DNA from: an uncultured Endozoicomonas sp.
Lineage (GTDB): Bacteria; Pseudomonadota; Gammaproteobacteria; Pseudomonadales; Endozoicomonadaceae
DNA length: 39,987 bases
Assembly (NCBI GenBank): GCA_900299555.1
Contig: OODV01000284.1
Coordinates: 1-39,987 of the forward strand
Direction: 5' to 3'
In this document: positions 1 to 6,848 of the stretch, one piece after another
Position numbering within the stretch: the stretch's first letter is position 1
Layout: every line of letters begins with the position of its first letter
Position numbers and translations under genes: made by a program
Notes under the pieces: generated by a model
What the model was told of the DNA's origin: nothing
Databases searched by the model: none
What the model saw: only the letters and a program-made list of their open reading frames with translations

Positions 1-169
1 GCTTCAGCTCATGAGTACCAGGCAGATTGCCGTTATAGCGATACTCAAGTTGGAAACTCTTATTACAGTCCTTGCATCTATACCGCTGGTGACCCGTCTC
101 AGCTTTCCCGTTCTTAACAACATTGAACGTTTGTTGACAATGGATACAGGCAACTTGAACTACAGCCAT
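1..169 (-). CDS. IS1-family InsA-like protein, N-terminal fragment
   Basis: The minus strand reads from an ATG at 169-167 without a stop to the window edge, giving 56 residues. It contains two CxxC pairs (CIHC and CKDC), the phrase KAETGHQRYRC, and NLPGTHELK near the end of the visible part. This is the zinc-finger N-terminus of InsA, the DNA-binding protein of IS1 elements, which in full-length elements is followed by InsB by frameshifting to make the transposase. The rest of the gene lies outside the window, so it cannot be said whether the element is intact. Confidence 0.85.
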   Translation of the reverse strand, partial: MAVVQVACIHCQQTFNVVKNGKAETGHQRYRCKDCNKSFQLEYRYNGNLPGTHELK

Positions 170-222
170 AGATGACTCAAAAAGACAGGAGTGTATCAGA
201 TCAACAGCTCTGACACATCACA
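1..222 (-). mobile_element. IS1-family insertion sequence, 5' part (cut by window edge)
   Basis: The element runs on the minus strand and enters from the left edge. Its 5' end can be placed near 222, where the minus strand starts TGTGATG and reaches GTTGAT at element bases 18-23. This layout matches the 23-base left end of classical IS1 and shares about 15 of 23 bases with the end seen at 39827. Just outside the end lie nine T residues (223-231), which fits the AT-rich target preference of IS1. Only the InsA start is inside the window. The family call is firm; the exact terminal base is inferred by comparison with IS1 from memory. Confidence 0.8.
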
Positions 223-257
223 TTTTTTTTTGGTGGGGCTTCAGTAGCACTCAAAGC

Positions 258-662
258 ATGCAAAAAATTTACCATAGAGAGTCCGTTCCAGAGTCCCTTT
301 GTAAATTAGCATTTGGTCTATCATGCATGGTGACAGGGGGATCGTGTTTTCTAGGAAGCATATATTCCACAGAAACTATTCATCAAAAAACACTCAATGA
401 GAGAGTTGCAACTCCTCTCGACATGTGTCTAGAAGCAGTTATGTCCTGCTATAATCAGGAGATTAAAGAGTGCCCAGAACTAATCTACGAAAATTGTGAC
501 ATTCTTTTTGAAACTGGAACTAATACCTATACAGCGATGAGCCTATATCGCGAAACAGGCACATGTGAACTCAGCAGCTACGGTAAACAAACCGGTTTAG
601 AACATGCAGTAGTCAGTGACACCACATCACTGGTCCCATATTCTCCAAAATGTTTTATTTAA
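258..662 (+). CDS. Orphan cysteine-rich hypothetical protein
   Basis: This 134-residue ORF is not recognised. Residues about 16-36 are hydrophobic (around LAFGLSCMVTGG) and could be a signal peptide or membrane anchor. The rest is polar and carries several more cysteines, nine in total (for example in MCLEAVMSCY, KECPEL and ENCD), which would suit a disulfide-bonded exported protein. There is no clear Shine-Dalgarno before the ATG, and the IS1-family element ends only about 35 bases upstream, so any original promoter may have been displaced. It looks more AT-rich than the neighbouring housekeeping genes. It could be a transferred gene or a chance ORF. Confidence 0.4.
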   Translation: MQKIYHRESVPESLCKLAFGLSCMVTGGSCFLGSIYSTETIHQKTLNERVATPLDMCLEAVMSCYNQEIKECPELIYENCDILFETGTNTYTAMSLYRETGTCELSSYGKQTGLEHAVVSDTTSLVPYSPKCFI

Positions 663-738
663 AGGGTTCACTTTAAACGCTACCCTATCTCAAAAACCTT
701 TCCACCTTTATCATGAATCTGGGCTAATCACCAATAAT

Positions 739-761
739 CTTGGGCTTTCAATAAGCCCAAG
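739..761. terminator. Hairpin downstream of pgeF
   Basis: CTTGGGCTT (739-747) and AAGCCCAAG (753-761) form a perfect 9-bp stem with a 5-base loop, about 28 bases past the pgeF stop and 77 past the orphan ORF on the other strand. Neither side has a long T tract, so it is a weak intrinsic terminator or an RNA 3'-end stabiliser between the converging genes. Confidence 0.4.
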
Positions 762-788
762 TATTCACACCAGATTTTAGATAGTTTT

Positions 789-1532
789 TCAGAGATCAAG
801 CCAGATAAGAGAAGCCATTCGTCCCGACTCATTTCCATCACGACGGTACGAATAGAAGAGTTCAGACTGGCCATAAGAGCATAACTCACCACCGAACACC
901 TGATTAACGCCAATTTTATTCAGCCGTCTGCGTGCCAGAGAATAAAGATCGGCAAACCAGCGATCGCCATTACCGGAAATAAATGCTTCAGAACAGCCTG
1001 CATCATCTGCCAGGAACTGGTCTCTCACTTCTGGCCCAATTTCAAAGTTACGCTGGCTTATTGCTGGTCCCAGCCATGCCATCACTGTTTCCGGAGGCAC
1101 GCCCATTGACTTGATCGTAGCTTCAAGAACCCCTGCAACCAGGCCTTTCCAGCCAGCGTGGGCTGCAGCTACTACCGTTCCATCAAGGTTACAGAACAAA
1201 ACCGGCAAACAGTCCGCAGTTAAAACAGCACAAGCTGCTCCTGACTCATGGGAAATGGAAGCATCCGCCGCTACTTCCTGATGATCAGTACCAGCATCAG
1301 CGACTTCAACACCATGCACCTGCTTCAACCACAACGGGGGTGTTGCAAGATTAAGACCCTGTTGGAGAAGCTGCCGGTTTGCCTGCACTTTTTCCTGATC
1401 GTCACCAGAATAGAGCCCCAGGTTGAAGCTGGAAAATCCAGCTTCACTCAGTCCACCATTTCGGGTGGTGACTAACGCTTTGACACAATCCGGCGCAGGC
1501 CAGTCAGCCCAAAGGTAACGCTCATCACTCAC
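789..1532 (-). CDS. pgeF: PgeF/YfiH multicopper-oxidase-like family protein (purine nucleoside phosphorylase, peptidoglycan editing factor)
   Basis: This 247-residue cytosolic protein belongs to the YfiH (DUF152) family. Members have been described as laccase-like enzymes, purine nucleoside phosphorylases, and in E. coli as a factor that keeps L-serine out of the peptidoglycan stem (PgeF). The metal or active-site residues of the family are visible: His73 in KQVHGVEV, Cys108 in LTADCLPVLF and His125 in AAHAGWKGL. The length is normal for the family. The start codon overlaps the rluD stop by four bases (ATGA), so the two genes are translationally coupled, the same order as in E. coli. Confidence 0.93.
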   Translation of the reverse strand: MSDERYLWADWPAPDCVKALVTTRNGGLSEAGFSSFNLGLYSGDDQEKVQANRQLLQQGLNLATPPLWLKQVHGVEVADAGTDHQEVAADASISHESGAACAVLTADCLPVLFCNLDGTVVAAAHAGWKGLVAGVLEATIKSMGVPPETVMAWLGPAISQRNFEIGPEVRDQFLADDAGCSEAFISGNGDRWFADLYSLARRRLNKIGVNQVFGGELCSYGQSELFYSYRRDGNESGRMASLIWLDL

Positions 1533-2509
1533 TGCTGATCTCCCGCACTCTTTTTCTCAACGGGTTCATTATCAGCCAGACTATCCAGCAGCATCTGAAA
1601 GTCTTCCACTAAAGGAACTTCCCACTCCATATATTCACCAGTAATCGGGTGAATAAGACCTAACTGACGGGCATGAAGCGCCTGACGCCTGAACGCTCTC
1701 AGAACTTTTTCCAGCTCAGCCGGGCATGACTTTGGCAGCTTCAGTCCACCACCGTACAGGTCATCCCCCACCAATGGAAAGTGCTGGTGACTCATATGTA
1801 CACGAATCTGATGAGTTCTTCCTGTTTCCAACTGGAGCCGGATATGAGTATGAGCAGCAAAACGCTTTAACACCCGATAGTGAGTAATTGAAGGCTTGCC
1901 ACCACGAACAACCGCCATTTTCAGTCGATTCTGCGGATGCCTTCCAATAGGTGCATCAACTACCCCCCCCCCGGTCATAACACCACGCACAACGGCTTCG
2001 TATTCACGATGAACAGTACGATCCTGCAGCTGTGCAACCAGATCAGTCTGAGCGGCCAGAGATCGAGCTACCACCATCAGCCCGGTGGTATCCTTATCCA
2101 GCCGATGCACAATCCCCGCTCTGGGCAAAGCGGCACTATCCGGATAATGGTAAAGCAAAGCGTTCAGCAGTGTGCCCGTGTAATTGCCAACTGCAGGATG
2201 AACAACCAGACCTGCAGGCTTGTTGATCACGATGATATCGTCATCTTCATAAACAATATCAAGTGGGATATTTTCGGCCTCCCACCGGGCTTCACTTTGA
2301 ACTTCTACTGACAGTGAAAGCAATTCCCCACCATAGAGTTTCTCTTTGGGTTTACGGGGTGCGCCATCCACTAACAGGAAACCCTCTCGAATCCAATCCT
2401 GAAGCCGGGCTCTGGAAAAATCCGGAAAACAGGCCGCAGCTATCTGATCAAATCGACGACCCGCCTGATCATCAGACACCGTGACACTTTGTTTAATAAC
2501 TTCGCCCAT
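1529..2509 (-). CDS. rluD: 23S rRNA pseudouridine synthase RluD
   Basis: At 326 residues this matches the size of E. coli RluD, which makes the pseudouridines at 1911, 1915 and 1917 in helix 69 of 23S rRNA. Residues about 18-70 form an S4-like RNA-binding domain, followed by the catalytic domain with the family signature HRLDKDT at 135-141, in which Asp138 is the nucleophile. The gene is divergent from bamD and overlaps pgeF by 4 bp, which is conserved in gammaproteobacteria. An unusual point is a run of ten G residues on the coding strand (1972-1963, codons 180-183). It leaves the frame open but is a possible slippage site. The RluC/RluA branches are less likely given the neighbours. Confidence 0.93.
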   Translation of the reverse strand: MGEVIKQSVTVSDDQAGRRFDQIAAACFPDFSRARLQDWIREGFLLVDGAPRKPKEKLYGGELLSLSVEVQSEARWEAENIPLDIVYEDDDIIVINKPAGLVVHPAVGNYTGTLLNALLYHYPDSAALPRAGIVHRLDKDTTGLMVVARSLAAQTDLVAQLQDRTVHREYEAVVRGVMTGGGVVDAPIGRHPQNRLKMAVVRGGKPSITHYRVLKRFAAHTHIRLQLETGRTHQIRVHMSHQHFPLVGDDLYGGGLKLPKSCPAELEKVLRAFRRQALHARQLGLIHPITGEYMEWEVPLVEDFQMLLDSLADNEPVEKKSAGDQQ

Positions 2510-2537
2510 TCAGCAATACTCAGTACAGAAAATAAGT

Positions 2538-2566
2538 TTCATACCCGATGATCAGGGGAGCCACAA
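2538..2566 (-). promoter_or_regulatory. Possible sigma70 promoter for rluD-pgeF
   Basis: On the minus strand TTGTGG (2566-2561) and TATGAA (2543-2538) are separated by 17 bases, about 30 bases upstream of the rluD ATG. Both hexamers are imperfect matches to the consensus. It is supported mainly by position. Confidence 0.35.
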
Positions 2567-2615
2567 TTAGACATGCGCCCCTTAGCCTTAAGCCTGAAAA
2601 GTTCCAACCAGAAGA

Positions 2616-2644
2616 CCGGAAAATCTTGTCTTTTCGTTTTCCGG
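2616..2644. repeat. Inverted repeat in the rluD-bamD divergent spacer
   Basis: CCGGAAAA (2616-2623) and TTTTCCGG (2637-2644) are perfect 8-bp inverted arms 13 bases apart. They sit roughly mid-way in the 370-bp spacer between the divergent rluD and bamD genes. A TTGTCT hexamer in the loop and TATGTT about 18 bases on could form a bamD promoter overlapping the repeat, which would make it a candidate operator. This is inference only. Nothing else was recognised in the rest of the spacer (2645-2880). Confidence 0.3.
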
Positions 2645-2880
2645 CATACTATGTTTAAATGCAGGTTTAAATAAGTCTTTTATCGGTCCGAAGAGTTTAT
2701 CACAAGAAGTCTCTGAGGCCTGAGTGGTTGTCGAGAGTTACAGAAAATGATGCACCTTTATCCCAGCATTTTTAACGCTGTGGTAAGTTGCAGCATTCAT
2801 GGCTAACTTCAGCTACTTTATTCTTCGGCAGCCTCTGATGTGCACAGAGCACGGAGAGAGTACGGAAACCAATCAATACC

Positions 2881-3825
2881 ATGACAATCTTGAGTGAAAA
2901 GTTGACTGCAAAATTTTCCCGGTTATTACCCTCGTTTGTAACGAGATCCATTCTGATGGTTTTTGCAGCCATCATTGTGGCTGGCTGTGCATCAACCGAG
3001 GATAAAGAACAGCTGCCAGAGTCTCTGTCTGAAGCAGAACTTTACCAGATGTCCAGTAAGGCCATTGATGACAGCCGCTACTCTGAAGCCATCAAGTCAC
3101 TCAGAACCCTGGAATCCCGCTACCCTTTCGGGGCATTTGCTGAACAGGCCCAGCTGGATATCATTTACGCCTACTTCAAAAATGCCGAACCTGAAACATC
3201 CAAAGCGGCAGCTGATCGTTTTATCCGCCTGCACCCTCAGCATCCTGATGCGGACTATGCCTATTACATGAAAGGGCTTGCTTCTAATACTGCTTCTATG
3301 GGCCTTCTGGAACGCTACCTCCCGATGGATCTGACCCGACGTGATCCAGGCCAGGCACGGGTATCTTTCAATGAGTTTTCAGACCTACTCAGCCGTTACC
3401 CTGACAGCAAATACGGACCAGATGCCCGTCAGCGAATGGTTGCACTTCGCAACCGGCTTGCTGAATATGAAATCCATGCTGCCAACTACTACCTGAAACG
3501 CAAGGCCTATGTTTCTGCTGTTAACCGTGGACGCTATGTTGTCGAAAACATGCAGCAGACGCCTGCCGTTCCTGAAGCACTGGCCATTATGGTGGAAGGC
3601 TATCAACATCTGCAGCTGCCTGAACCCGCGGGTGAAGCACTGGAAGTGCTAAGGCTTAACTACCCAAACCACCCATCGCTTGACAGTAAAGGCAACTTTG
3701 TTGGCTATAAGGTATTTGAAGATGTAGACCCATCAATCTGGAGCACATTAACTTTCGGCTTGATTGGCAGTTCTAAAGCCAAAATTCACGATGCCCCGCC
3801 TCCACAGCCACCTGTAGTGAACTGA
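2881..3825 (+). CDS. bamD: Outer membrane assembly lipoprotein BamD
   Basis: BamD (YfiO) is the essential lipoprotein of the BAM complex that inserts beta-barrel proteins into the outer membrane. The N-terminus has an extended basic region, a hydrophobic stretch and the lipobox VAGC with Cys36 as the lipidated residue. Residues about 48-280 are TPR-like helical repeats including [21 protein letters not shown]. At 314 residues it is longer than the roughly 245 of E. coli BamD, with a long N-region and an extended C-terminal tail rich in proline. An in-frame ATG at 2956 just before the hydrophobic core would leave no basic region, so the upstream start is preferred. Divergence from rluD is the conserved arrangement. 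Confidence 0.93.
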   Translation: MTILSEKLTAKFSRLLPSFVTRSILMVFAAIIVAGCASTEDKEQLPESLSEAELYQMSSKAIDDSRYSEAIKSLRTLESRYPFGAFAEQAQLDIIYAYFKNAEPETSKAAADRFIRLHPQHPDADYAYYMKGLASNTASMGLLERYLPMDLTRRDPGQARVSFNEFSDLLSRYPDSKYGPDARQRMVALRNRLAEYEIHAANYYLKRKAYVSAVNRGRYVVENMQQTPAVPEALAIMVEGYQHLQLPEPAGEALEVLRLNYPNHPSLDSKGNFVGYKVFEDVDPSIWSTLTFGLIGSSKAKIHDAPPPQPPVVN

Positions 3826-3832
3826 CTTCTTC

Positions 3833-3854
3833 GGCATCACCTTTTGGTGATGCC
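3833..3854 (+). terminator. Perfect hairpin between bamD and yacG
   Basis: GGCATCACC (3833-3841), TTTT, and GGTGATGCC (3846-3854) form a perfect 9-bp stem with a 4-base loop, starting 8 bases after the bamD stop. No T tract follows, so it may be a partial terminator, an attenuator or an RNA stabiliser that uncouples bamD from yacG expression. It covers the earliest possible yacG starts (TTG 3844, ATG 3850), which argues for a start further down. Confidence 0.55.
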
Positions 3855-3897
3855 GGCCAGCAACGCTTCAACTACTTTCCATGAAATGCCTCAAGCC

Positions 3898-4098
3898 ATG
3901 ACCAAGACTGTTAAATGCCCCCAATGCGGTAAAGCTGTGAAATGGGTACCAGAGAGCAAATATCGCCCATTCTGTTCAGATCGCTGCAAATTGATTGATT
4001 TTGGTGGCTGGGCAAAAGAAGAGCATGCCATTCCCGGTGATCCTGCTTTTGATGACCTGATGTCACAGGAGCTTGATGACATGCCTACACGGCATTAA
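3898..4098 (+). CDS. yacG: DNA gyrase inhibitor YacG
   Basis: YacG is a small zinc-binding protein that binds GyrB and blocks gyrase from DNA. The four zinc ligands are visible as CPQCGK and FCSDRC, followed by the conserved phrase LIDFGGWA and an acidic tail. The frame is open back to a TTG at 3844, but upstream starts lie inside a strong hairpin. The ATG at 3898 ([11 protein letters not shown]) puts the first cysteine pair as near to the N-terminus as in E. coli YacG and gives 66 residues; ATG 3886 is the alternative. None of the starts has a good Shine-Dalgarno. The gene follows bamD here rather than coaE as in E. coli. Confidence 0.85.
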   Translation: MTKTVKCPQCGKAVKWVPESKYRPFCSDRCKLIDFGGWAKEEHAIPGDPAFDDLMSQELDDMPTRH

Positions 4099-4179
4099 GC
4101 ATTCAGCCATAGCCGCTTCATATTGTTCGCTCCACTGGACAGAGCATTCCCTAAACTCAAATTTATGAAACTCTGTTTC

Positions 4180-4271
4180 TTATACCAACCGCATTTTCCA
4201 ACAACCAGAATAAACCTAGTGATATAGGTACCAGCACAAAATAGCGTAGCTAGAACGCTTAACTGGTATAA
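4180..4271. repeat. Possible short MITE-like element with TTATACCA ends
   Basis: TTATACCA (4180-4187) and TGGTATAA (4264-4271) are perfect 8-bp inverted ends of a 92-bp non-coding segment downstream of yacG. Inside is a smaller inverted pair, AGCGT and ACGCT, near 4240-4258. The size and ends resemble small non-autonomous elements, but only one copy is seen here and the arms are short. Confidence 0.3.
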
Positions 4272-4286
4272 ATAGCAGGGGTACAT

Positions 4287-4314
4287 CCAAATTCCAAATT
4301 CCAAATTCCAAATT
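4287..4314. repeat. Tandem heptamer repeat, CCAAATT x4
   Basis: The unit CCAAATT occurs four times with no interruption (4287-4293, 4294-4300, 4301-4307, 4308-4314). It lies in the gene-free stretch between yacG and the coiled-coil gene (4099-4498). Apart from this repeat, the TTATACCA element and the terminator at 4388-4411, nothing supportable was seen in that stretch. Confidence 0.9.
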
Positions 4315-4387
4315 TGGTTGCAAGCCTGATTTGAATGACAATCAAGGTAACATGAAGAAGTGGTCACTATTAGCAATAACGCTACAA

Positions 4388-4411
4388 AGAAAAACCGGGG
4401 GATTCCCCGGT
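4388..4411 (-). terminator. Intrinsic terminator for the coiled-coil gene
   Basis: On the minus strand ACCGGGG (4411-4405), a 4-base loop and CCCCGGT (4400-4394) form a perfect 7-bp GC-rich stem followed by TTTTTC (4393-4388). It ends transcripts coming from the gene at 4652-5674 and its in-frame downstream extension. Confidence 0.75.
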
Positions 4412-4498
4412 AACTAGAATAACTAATAACCCATCACTTGCTGAAGTGAAGCAAAGCTCAGCTTAAAGTCAAACCAAAGCTTGCTTCGACAGGGTTAA

Positions 4499-4651
4499 CT
4501 AGGAAACAGACTCTGTATCTTCACCTCCCTCAGCGCTGGCTAGTACATTACCATTGTCGTAGGCAGGATTGTCCCTCCATGCATCAGTAGATACATGACT
4601 GACAAAAGGTATATGTTCTTCAGCCTGCATTAAAGGGTCAAACCCTGTCAG
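4499..4651 (-). pseudogene. In-frame 3' extension of the coiled-coil gene beyond a TAA stop
   Basis: Directly after the TAA (4654-4652) of the upstream gene the same frame stays open for 50 sense codons and ends with TAG at 4501-4499. The first residues are LTGFDPLMQAEEH; further on come DNPAYDNGN and an acidic end. An internal ATG (4630) would give a separate 43-residue ORF, but no Shine-Dalgarno precedes it. The composition resembles the upstream protein rather than random sequence. The simplest reading is that the ancestral protein was about 391 residues and was truncated by one nonsense change, or that the stop is suppressed or is a sequencing error. Confidence 0.45.
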
Positions 4652-5674
4652 TTACGATGAGGTTACAGAGGGTCTACTATTCTGAGGGATTACTGGCGCC
4701 CCTACTCTGCGATGAACAAAGTGCATGGCTTCTTCAACTACTCTTACGAGTTCAGCCCTTGCATCCGAAGGAGCAGGACTAATTGAAGCAGGAAGCGGCC
4801 GTCCATCAACTGAATGAAGCGATGTATCATATATGTCACCAGCTTGCATACCAAATGTATATGTTTGCGTTGGAGAAAGCCTCCCAGAAACATCCCTTGC
4901 TACTCGAAGCTCTGCCACCAGGTGGTCAATTTCATCTTTGTGATCTTTTTTCAATCGATCAACTACAGCTTTAGTTTTCGGATTCTGGAGCATTAGATTC
5001 TGACAATCGTTTGTTAATTCACTGACTTTTTCCTTGAGCTCTTTGATCTGCCTTTCATTATCAGCGCACACTCTTAAATATTTAACCAGCGTATCCCTGG
5101 CTACCTCTTCGCTCTTTTTATGCTCCGCACACTTAGCCTTGGTTTTTTCCAGCTCATCGTGCTCCTCCACCAGAAGCTTATCCAGCGACTGAATATAGCA
5201 ATCTTTTTCATTTATCTGAGCCATGAATTGATATTTCTGGCTTTCGAGCTTATGCTCCTGCTCCTCTACCAAGTGTTCAATTTCAGCTTGTTTGTTCTTT
5301 TCACCCTCTACCGTTGCAGCAAGCTGTGCTTTCAGGGACTCAACTTCAGAAGATACTGGTGATGCAGGAGTTTGCGATACGTTCGCTGATGGCATCTGTT
5401 TCTGAACAGGAGCTTGCGGTTGGGTAACCATCCTTGCCAACAACCCCTTGCCAGTGAAATAAGAATAAACCCGTGCAGGTAGATAAGATACTGCTGCAGC
5501 TATAGTACAAACTGTACGCTTAAAAAAGCCGGCATCTTTACCAAAAAAACTGTTTTTCCAGATTGCCCAGGTCGATTCACTCTTCTGAGCTACCGGGGTC
5601 TGGGTCTGTGCCTGCGATACAGGGTTAGCACCAGGCACTGTAGCGCCTGTACTAATAGGAGTTGATCCAGTCAT
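4652..5674 (-). CDS. Orphan coiled-coil protein, candidate secreted effector
   Basis: This 340-residue protein is not recognised. Residues 1-35 are rich in Ser, Thr, Pro and Gln, as in many type III secreted proteins. Residues about 48-75 contain a mildly hydrophobic segment (TVCTIAAAVSYLPARVYSYF) that may touch membranes. A Pro/Gln-rich linker follows (84-108), then a long charged alpha-helical region (about 108-262) with heptad-like spacing that should form a coiled coil, and a tail with HFVHRRVGAP. The start has a strong Shine-Dalgarno (AGAGGAAG, 6 bases before the ATG). A terminator lies at 4388-4411, so it is a single-gene unit. The frame continues beyond the stop for another 50 codons. 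No enzymatic motif was seen. Confidence 0.65.
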   Translation of the reverse strand: MTGSTPISTGATVPGANPVSQAQTQTPVAQKSESTWAIWKNSFFGKDAGFFKRTVCTIAAAVSYLPARVYSYFTGKGLLARMVTQPQAPVQKQMPSANVSQTPASPVSSEVESLKAQLAATVEGEKNKQAEIEHLVEEQEHKLESQKYQFMAQINEKDCYIQSLDKLLVEEHDELEKTKAKCAEHKKSEEVARDTLVKYLRVCADNERQIKELKEKVSELTNDCQNLMLQNPKTKAVVDRLKKDHKDEIDHLVAELRVARDVSGRLSPTQTYTFGMQAGDIYDTSLHSVDGRPLPASISPAPSDARAELVRVVEEAMHFVHRRVGAPVIPQNSRPSVTSS

Positions 5675-5878
5675 TGTAACTTCCTCTATTTTTTGTTTGA
5701 GTATTTATAAATTGAACTATTGTCTTAGAGAGGAAAGTTATTAGTTGGTTCAATGATCAACTATCATGATTGGAAATAAAAACCCTAATGATATGAAAAT
5801 TATGAAATTACGAGCCACTTAGAGTGAATCAACAGCATATAGAAGCCCTTTTTACGGAAAAATGACCCCAGAGATGCC

Positions 5879-6832
5879 TCAAAAGTGCCAGAACTCATGA
5901 ATAGCCGCAATTCCCTGGGCACCCCGCTGTTGAGCTATGTCAAGATCATCCAATCCCATCCCACCCAACCAGAATACAGGCACTTTTGCCGCCTCGGTCA
6001 ATGCTAACGCTTTCACCAGCCCCAACGGACTGGCTTCAGGGTGAGACTGTGTTTTTTTGACAGGTGATACCGTAATAAAGTCAACAGCCATTGCTTCAGC
6101 ATCTTGAATCTGCTGTTCATCGTGACATGAGGCGACCAGTAGCTGACCAGGATGACGTTTCTCTGGCTTAACCGCTAAACCCAGTTGAGGAGATGTCAAA
6201 TGAAGCCCATGGCACCATGGCTCTAATAGAAGGGAAAAATCCCCTTTAATGATCAACGTCCCACCTGCAGTCTGAACAAGACCCGACAGTTCTTGTGCCA
6301 GTCGAAGATACTCACTCTCCTCAAGCCAATGAGCCCGAAATTGAATCAGGCGAATACCATTATCCAACGCTGCTGAAACTTTATTAAAGAGTGTTTCTTT
6401 CTCCTCAAAAGGACCGGTAATCATATAGCGATCAGGGAGTTGCAAAGCCCTGAGAATCACTTTATTAGCTTCAGGAAATTCGTAATCATTAAGGCTATTT
6501 TTTTCAACCCACTGAATCAACTGGCCTTCATTGCCTTTTGGTTCACCCTGAATGCCACTGACAACCCAGGTATCGAGCAATACGGACTTGTCAGGGTAGT
6601 CATGGCGAATTTTGATCAGTGGGAAAAATACTGAAACCTCAATATCCAGCTCTTCACGGAGCTCCCGGTTCAACGCAAACTTGATATCCTCCCCTGCCTC
6701 GACTTTCCCACCGGGAAACTCCCATAAACCGCCCATGTGTTTATCTTCAGGACGCCTGGCCAGCAAAACACGGCCATCGTCCCCAATAATCACAGCAACC
6801 GCCACGTGAACAACTTTTCTTTTTTCGACCAT
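5879..6832 (-). CDS. Nudix hydrolase (MutT-like) fused to a thiamine-phosphate-synthase-like domain
   Basis: Two domains are present. Residues about 10-135 form a Nudix hydrolase with the signature GGKVEAGEDIKFALNRELRE continuing EELDI, including the metal-binding REXXEE glutamates; this is the MutT type that removes 8-oxo-dGTP. Residues about 140-320 form a TIM-barrel resembling ThiE/TenI, with IRLIQFRAHW, DFITVSPVKKT and FWLGGMG. Such fusions are known in gammaproteobacteria next to argJ and secA; the ThiE-like half is not proven to make thiamine phosphate. The frame opens at a TTG (6847), but the ATG at 6832 is the more usual start, giving 317 residues. Only 16 bases separate it from argJ, so the two are probably cotranscribed. 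Confidence 0.88.
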   Translation of the reverse strand: MVEKRKVVHVAVAVIIGDDGRVLLARRPEDKHMGGLWEFPGGKVEAGEDIKFALNRELREELDIEVSVFFPLIKIRHDYPDKSVLLDTWVVSGIQGEPKGNEGQLIQWVEKNSLNDYEFPEANKVILRALQLPDRYMITGPFEEKETLFNKVSAALDNGIRLIQFRAHWLEESEYLRLAQELSGLVQTAGGTLIIKGDFSLLLEPWCHGLHLTSPQLGLAVKPEKRHPGQLLVASCHDEQQIQDAEAMAVDFITVSPVKKTQSHPEASPLGLVKALALTEAAKVPVFWLGGMGLDDLDIAQQRGAQGIAAIHEFWHF

Positions 6833-6848
6833 AGTTTTATCAATCAAT

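Noticed and set aside
4095..4376. A 93-codon frame on the minus strand after yacG
   Set aside because: It runs through the tandem heptamer and the TTATACCA segment, has no Shine-Dalgarno, and its composition (many Trp, Cys and Tyr) looks like translated non-coding DNA.
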